The translations under genes and the position numbers were made by a program. Shown here in pieces: positions 61,037 through 64,000 of a stretch of 64,000 nt of DNA. Source of the stretch: Verrucomicrobiales bacterium (lineage in GTDB: Bacteria; Verrucomicrobiota; Verrucomicrobiia; Limisphaerales; CANJXF01). The number at the start of each line of letters is the position of its first letter. Within the stretch, counting starts at the first letter, position 1. Location of the stretch: contig CANJXF010000006.1 of assembly GCA_947478865.1 (NCBI GenBank), positions 46,647 to 110,646 of the forward strand. Direction: 5' to 3'. A model generated the notes under the pieces. The model was not told where the DNA came from. It searched no databases and saw only the letters and a list, made by a program, of their open reading frames with translations.

Positions 61037-62463
61037 ACTTGCCATCCGAACCGCTTCATCTTCCGTGTTACGTCGCCGGAAAAAAAATTAATTCCAGCCG
61101 CTTCCTCACCGTCCGGAGCCCTTACGACGGGCGAGAAGTGGGACGAGTCGCGATGGCCAGCGCCGAAGACACGGCACAAGCCATCTCCTCAACTCGCGCC
61201 GAGCCGGAGCTGACCCGATTCCAACGCTCCGAGATTCTTGATCGCACCCGGCAACTTCTGGATCAGCGAAGCGAAGCCTTCGCGCAGCTCATCACCGCAG
61301 AATCCGGGCTTTGCGTGCGCGAAACTCGATACGAAGTGAAACGAGCTTCCGATGTTTTGCGCTTCGCGGCCATGGAAGCCTTGCGGGATGATGGCCAGAT
61401 TTTCTCATGCGACATTTCGCCGAACGGAAAAGCGCGCAAAATTTTCACCCAGCGCGAGCCGCTCTCGTTGATTGTCGCCATTACGCCGTTCAATCATCCG
61501 CTGAATCAGGTCGCGCACAAACTGGCTCCGGCCATTGCCACCGGTTCTCCTGTCATCCTCAAGCCGTCCGAGAAAACGCCGCTCACCGCCCTGAAATTTG
61601 CCGAGCTGCTATTCGAAGCCGGCCTGCCCGCGTCCATGCTCAGCGTCCTGCTCGGGGCCACCGACGAAGTCGCCATCCCACTTGCGAAAGATCCTCGCGT
61701 GGAGCTGGTCACGTTCACCGGCAGCGTGGCCGTCGGAAAACTTTTAGCCGTCACAGCGGGCTACAAACGCCTGGTCCTTGAACTCGGCGGAAACGATCCG
61801 TTAATTGTTTTGGAAGACGCCGATCTGGAACTGGCCGTGCGATTGGCCGCCGAAGGTTCCTTCCGCAACTCCGGACAACGTTGCACCGCCGTGAAGCGGA
61901 TTCTGGTGCAGGAATCCATTCGCGCCGAGTTCACTGAAAGGTTGGTTCAGCTGACGCAGACCTACAAATGCGGCAACCCGGCGGATCCGGAAACCTACGT
62001 TGGAACTGTGATTGATGAGCCCTCGGCCATTCACCTCGAGAATCTGGTCAAGAAAGCAGTCGCATCCGGTGCCAAGGTTTTGTGCGGAGGCGAACGCCGA
62101 GGCGCCCTCCTCGCGCCAACTGTCATTTCTGAAGTCCCGCGCGATTCCGAAATGGTGGTCTGCGAATCCTTCGGTCCTTTGGCTCCAGTGATGGGCGTCG
62201 CCGATCTGGATGACGCGATCGCGCTGGCAAACTCGACGGCTTACGGACTCTCGGCCGGGGTGGTGACCAATAATTTGGCGCTCGCAACGAAGGCGATTAA
62301 GAAACTTCGCGTCGGCACCGTGAACATCAACGAGGTTCCCGGTTATCGAATTGAAAATTCGCCCTTTGGCGGTGTGAAAGACTCAGGCCTCGGTGCCAAG
62401 GAAGGGGTCATCGAAGCGATGAAATTAATGAGCACCATCAAAACGTTTTCGTTGCCCTGGTAA
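61033..62463 (+). CDS. phnY: phosphonoacetaldehyde dehydrogenase
   Basis: ALDH motifs LVLELGGNDPLIVL and NSGQRCTAVKRILV; C-terminus YRIENSPFGGVKDSGLGAKEGVIEAMKLMSTIKTFSLPW; GTG start overlaps phnA stop (GTGA). Confidence 0.87.
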   Translation: MNLPSEPLHLPCYVAGKKINSSRFLTVRSPYDGREVGRVAMASAEDTAQAISSTRAEPELTRFQRSEILDRTRQLLDQRSEAFAQLITAESGLCVRETRYEVKRASDVLRFAAMEALRDDGQIFSCDISPNGKARKIFTQREPLSLIVAITPFNHPLNQVAHKLAPAIATGSPVILKPSEKTPLTALKFAELLFEAGLPASMLSVLLGATDEVAIPLAKDPRVELVTFTGSVAVGKLLAVTAGYKRLVLELGGNDPLIVLEDADLELAVRLAAEGSFRNSGQRCTAVKRILVQESIRAEFTERLVQLTQTYKCGNPADPETYVGTVIDEPSAIHLENLVKKAVASGAKVLCGGERRGALLAPTVISEVPRDSEMVVCESFGPLAPVMGVADLDDAIALANSTAYGLSAGVVTNNLALATKAIKKLRVGTVNINEVPGYRIENSPFGGVKDSGLGAKEGVIEAMKLMSTIKTFSLPW

Positions 62464-62465
62464 AA

Positions 62466-63854
62466 ATGAATTCAGACCCGCACTCAGACCGTTCCCTGGA
62501 CCACCTTCGCTCGGAAGGCGACATCAACCTTTCCCCAAACCGGCGCGCCTGGGCGGCGGAGAATATCGATGCGGAGACAAAACATTGGCTGGAGGAAGAC
62601 GCAAAATATTTTCTCCACCAATCGCTCTCCACTCCCTGCCTGAATGTGCTCGCGGGATGCGAAGGTTCCGAAGTCATTGATTTCAAAGGACGGCGGCTGC
62701 TGGACTTTCACGGGAACAATGTGCATCAGGTCGGATTCAGCCATCCGCGCGTGGTCGAAGCCATCACCCAGCAGATGCAGGAACTCTCTTTCTGCACCCG
62801 GCGCTATACCAATATTCCGGCGATCCAACTGGCGAAAAAACTCGTTGAACTCGCGCCGGGCGATTTGAACCGCGTACTGTTTGCGCCCGGCGGAACCAGC
62901 GCGATCGGGATGGCCCTAAAACTGGCCCGGGTCGCCACCGGCCGGTTCAAGACCATTTCGATGTGGGACTCCTTCCACGGCGCGTCGCTCGATGCGATCT
63001 CGGTTGGCGGAGAATCCATTTTCCGCAGCGGCATCGGCCCGCTACTGCCAGGCTGCGAACATGTGCCGCCGCCGGACAACCGCCATTGCCCGTTTGCCTG
63101 CGGAGCTGCGTGCAACCTGAAGTGCGCCGATTACATTGATTACGTTCTGGCGAAAGAGGGAGACGTCGCCGCCGTGATCGCCGAACCGATTCGCAGCACT
63201 CCGTTTGTCCCCCCGCTGGACTATTGGAAAAAGGTCCGAGCCGCCTGCGACAAGCATGGCGCACTGTTGATTCTCGACGAAATCCCACAATGCCTCGGAC
63301 GCACCGGAAAAATGTTCGCTTGCGAACACTTCGATATCGTCCCGGACATTCTGGTGATCGGGAAAGGTTTGGGAGGAGGCATCATTCCGTTCGCCGCGAT
63401 GATTGCGCGCGAAGGGTTGAACATCATGGCAGACCGCGCGCTGGGCCATTACACCCACGAAAAAAACCCGGTGGCCGCCGCCGCCGCGCTTGCCACCATC
63501 GAAGTCATTGAAACCGAGGGCGTCCTGGCCAATGTGCGCGCGCAAAGCGAATACGCTCTGCAACGGCTGCGCGCCATGAAGGAGAAGCATCCGTTGATCG
63601 GCGACGTTCGCGGCCTCGGCTTGATGATCGGGGTTGAACTTGTCACCAATCGCACCACCATGGAACGAGCGGTGAACGAGGCGGAACAAGTCATGTATCA
63701 CTCCCTCGCGAATGGGCTGAACTTCAAGTTGACGATGGGAAACATCGTGACGCTGACTCCCGCCCTGACCATCACCCGCGAGGAAATGGATCGCGCGCTG
63801 AATATTTTAGAGGCGGCCATTCTCCACGCCAGCCGCCCGAAGAGCGCTGCTTAG
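62466..63854 (+). CDS. class-III aminotransferase-fold PLP enzyme, candidate (R)-1-hydroxy-2-aminoethylphosphonate ammonia-lyase (PbfA-like)
   Basis: DFHGNNVHQVGFSHPRVVEAI; FAPGGTSAIGMALKLAR; LILDEIPQCLGRTGKMFACEHFDIVPDILVIGKGLGGG (PLP Lys); context with phnA/phnY. Confidence 0.78.
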   Translation: MNSDPHSDRSLDHLRSEGDINLSPNRRAWAAENIDAETKHWLEEDAKYFLHQSLSTPCLNVLAGCEGSEVIDFKGRRLLDFHGNNVHQVGFSHPRVVEAITQQMQELSFCTRRYTNIPAIQLAKKLVELAPGDLNRVLFAPGGTSAIGMALKLARVATGRFKTISMWDSFHGASLDAISVGGESIFRSGIGPLLPGCEHVPPPDNRHCPFACGAACNLKCADYIDYVLAKEGDVAAVIAEPIRSTPFVPPLDYWKKVRAACDKHGALLILDEIPQCLGRTGKMFACEHFDIVPDILVIGKGLGGGIIPFAAMIAREGLNIMADRALGHYTHEKNPVAAAAALATIEVIETEGVLANVRAQSEYALQRLRAMKEKHPLIGDVRGLGLMIGVELVTNRTTMERAVNEAEQVMYHSLANGLNFKLTMGNIVTLTPALTITREEMDRALNILEAAILHASRPKSAA

Positions 63855-64000
63855 AGCCTGTACTTAACTTTTCGCAAAAATTGTCTGTACAATGTAAATA
63901 CATCCCGGCAATAAGCTGTGGATGAGCAAACAACGAAAGAGTTATCCGAGCGATGTCAGTGATGAAGAGTGGGCGTTTTGCGTCCGGTACTTGACGCTGA
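63854..64000 (+). mobile_element. IS5-family-like insertion sequence, left end only
   Basis: GAGCCTGTACTTAAC end typical of IS5-type elements, followed at 63922 by a transposase N-terminus MSKQRKSYPSDVSDEEWAFCVRYLTL. Right end is outside the window. Confidence 0.8.
63922..64000 (+). CDS. IS5-like transposase, N-terminal fragment cut by window edge
   Basis: MSKQRKSYPSDVSDEEWAF; the YPSDxSDEEW motif is characteristic. Confidence 0.85.
   Translation, partial: MSKQRKSYPSDVSDEEWAFCVRYLTL

Noticed and set aside
1-64000. tRNA, rRNA, CRISPR or prophage
   Set aside because: Visual scan found no convincing tRNA arms, rRNA core sequences, repeat-spacer arrays or phage structural genes; a tRNAscan/Infernal run would be decisive.

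Overview
This 64 kb window is almost entirely protein-coding. It is GC-moderate and looks like a chromosome of the PVC group, most likely Verrucomicrobiota. The lineage call rests on the PVC-type CxxCH/HEAT dehydrogenase, orphan '[24 protein letters not shown]' pseudopilins, a sulfatase, PQQ-like propellers and choice-of-anchor/LamG secreted proteins. It is an inference, since no rRNA is present. Housekeeping genes include rnc, a primary sigma factor with a clear terminator, fabD, a XerC/D recombinase and an MsbA-like ABC exporter. Accessory content includes an ECF-sigma locus with secreted LTPE(E/Q)R proteins, a run of three PQQ-type propeller genes (one interrupted by an in-frame TGA) beside a MarR regulator, an MFS protein with a large coiled insert, a GH20 hexosaminidase, and a quinoprotein dehydrogenase with an embedded cytochrome c. 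The most distinctive locus is at the right end: a compact four-gene phosphonate-degradation cluster (FAD oxidoreductase, phosphonoacetate hydrolase, phosphonoacetaldehyde dehydrogenase, class-III PLP enzyme resembling PbfA) with no PhnW or PhnX visible. It abuts an IS5-like element that begins at the stop codon of its last gene. A truncated glycosyltransferase-9 CDS at the left edge is missing from the supplied ORF track. No tRNA, rRNA or CRISPR could be supported. All family calls come from reading motifs; no database search was run.
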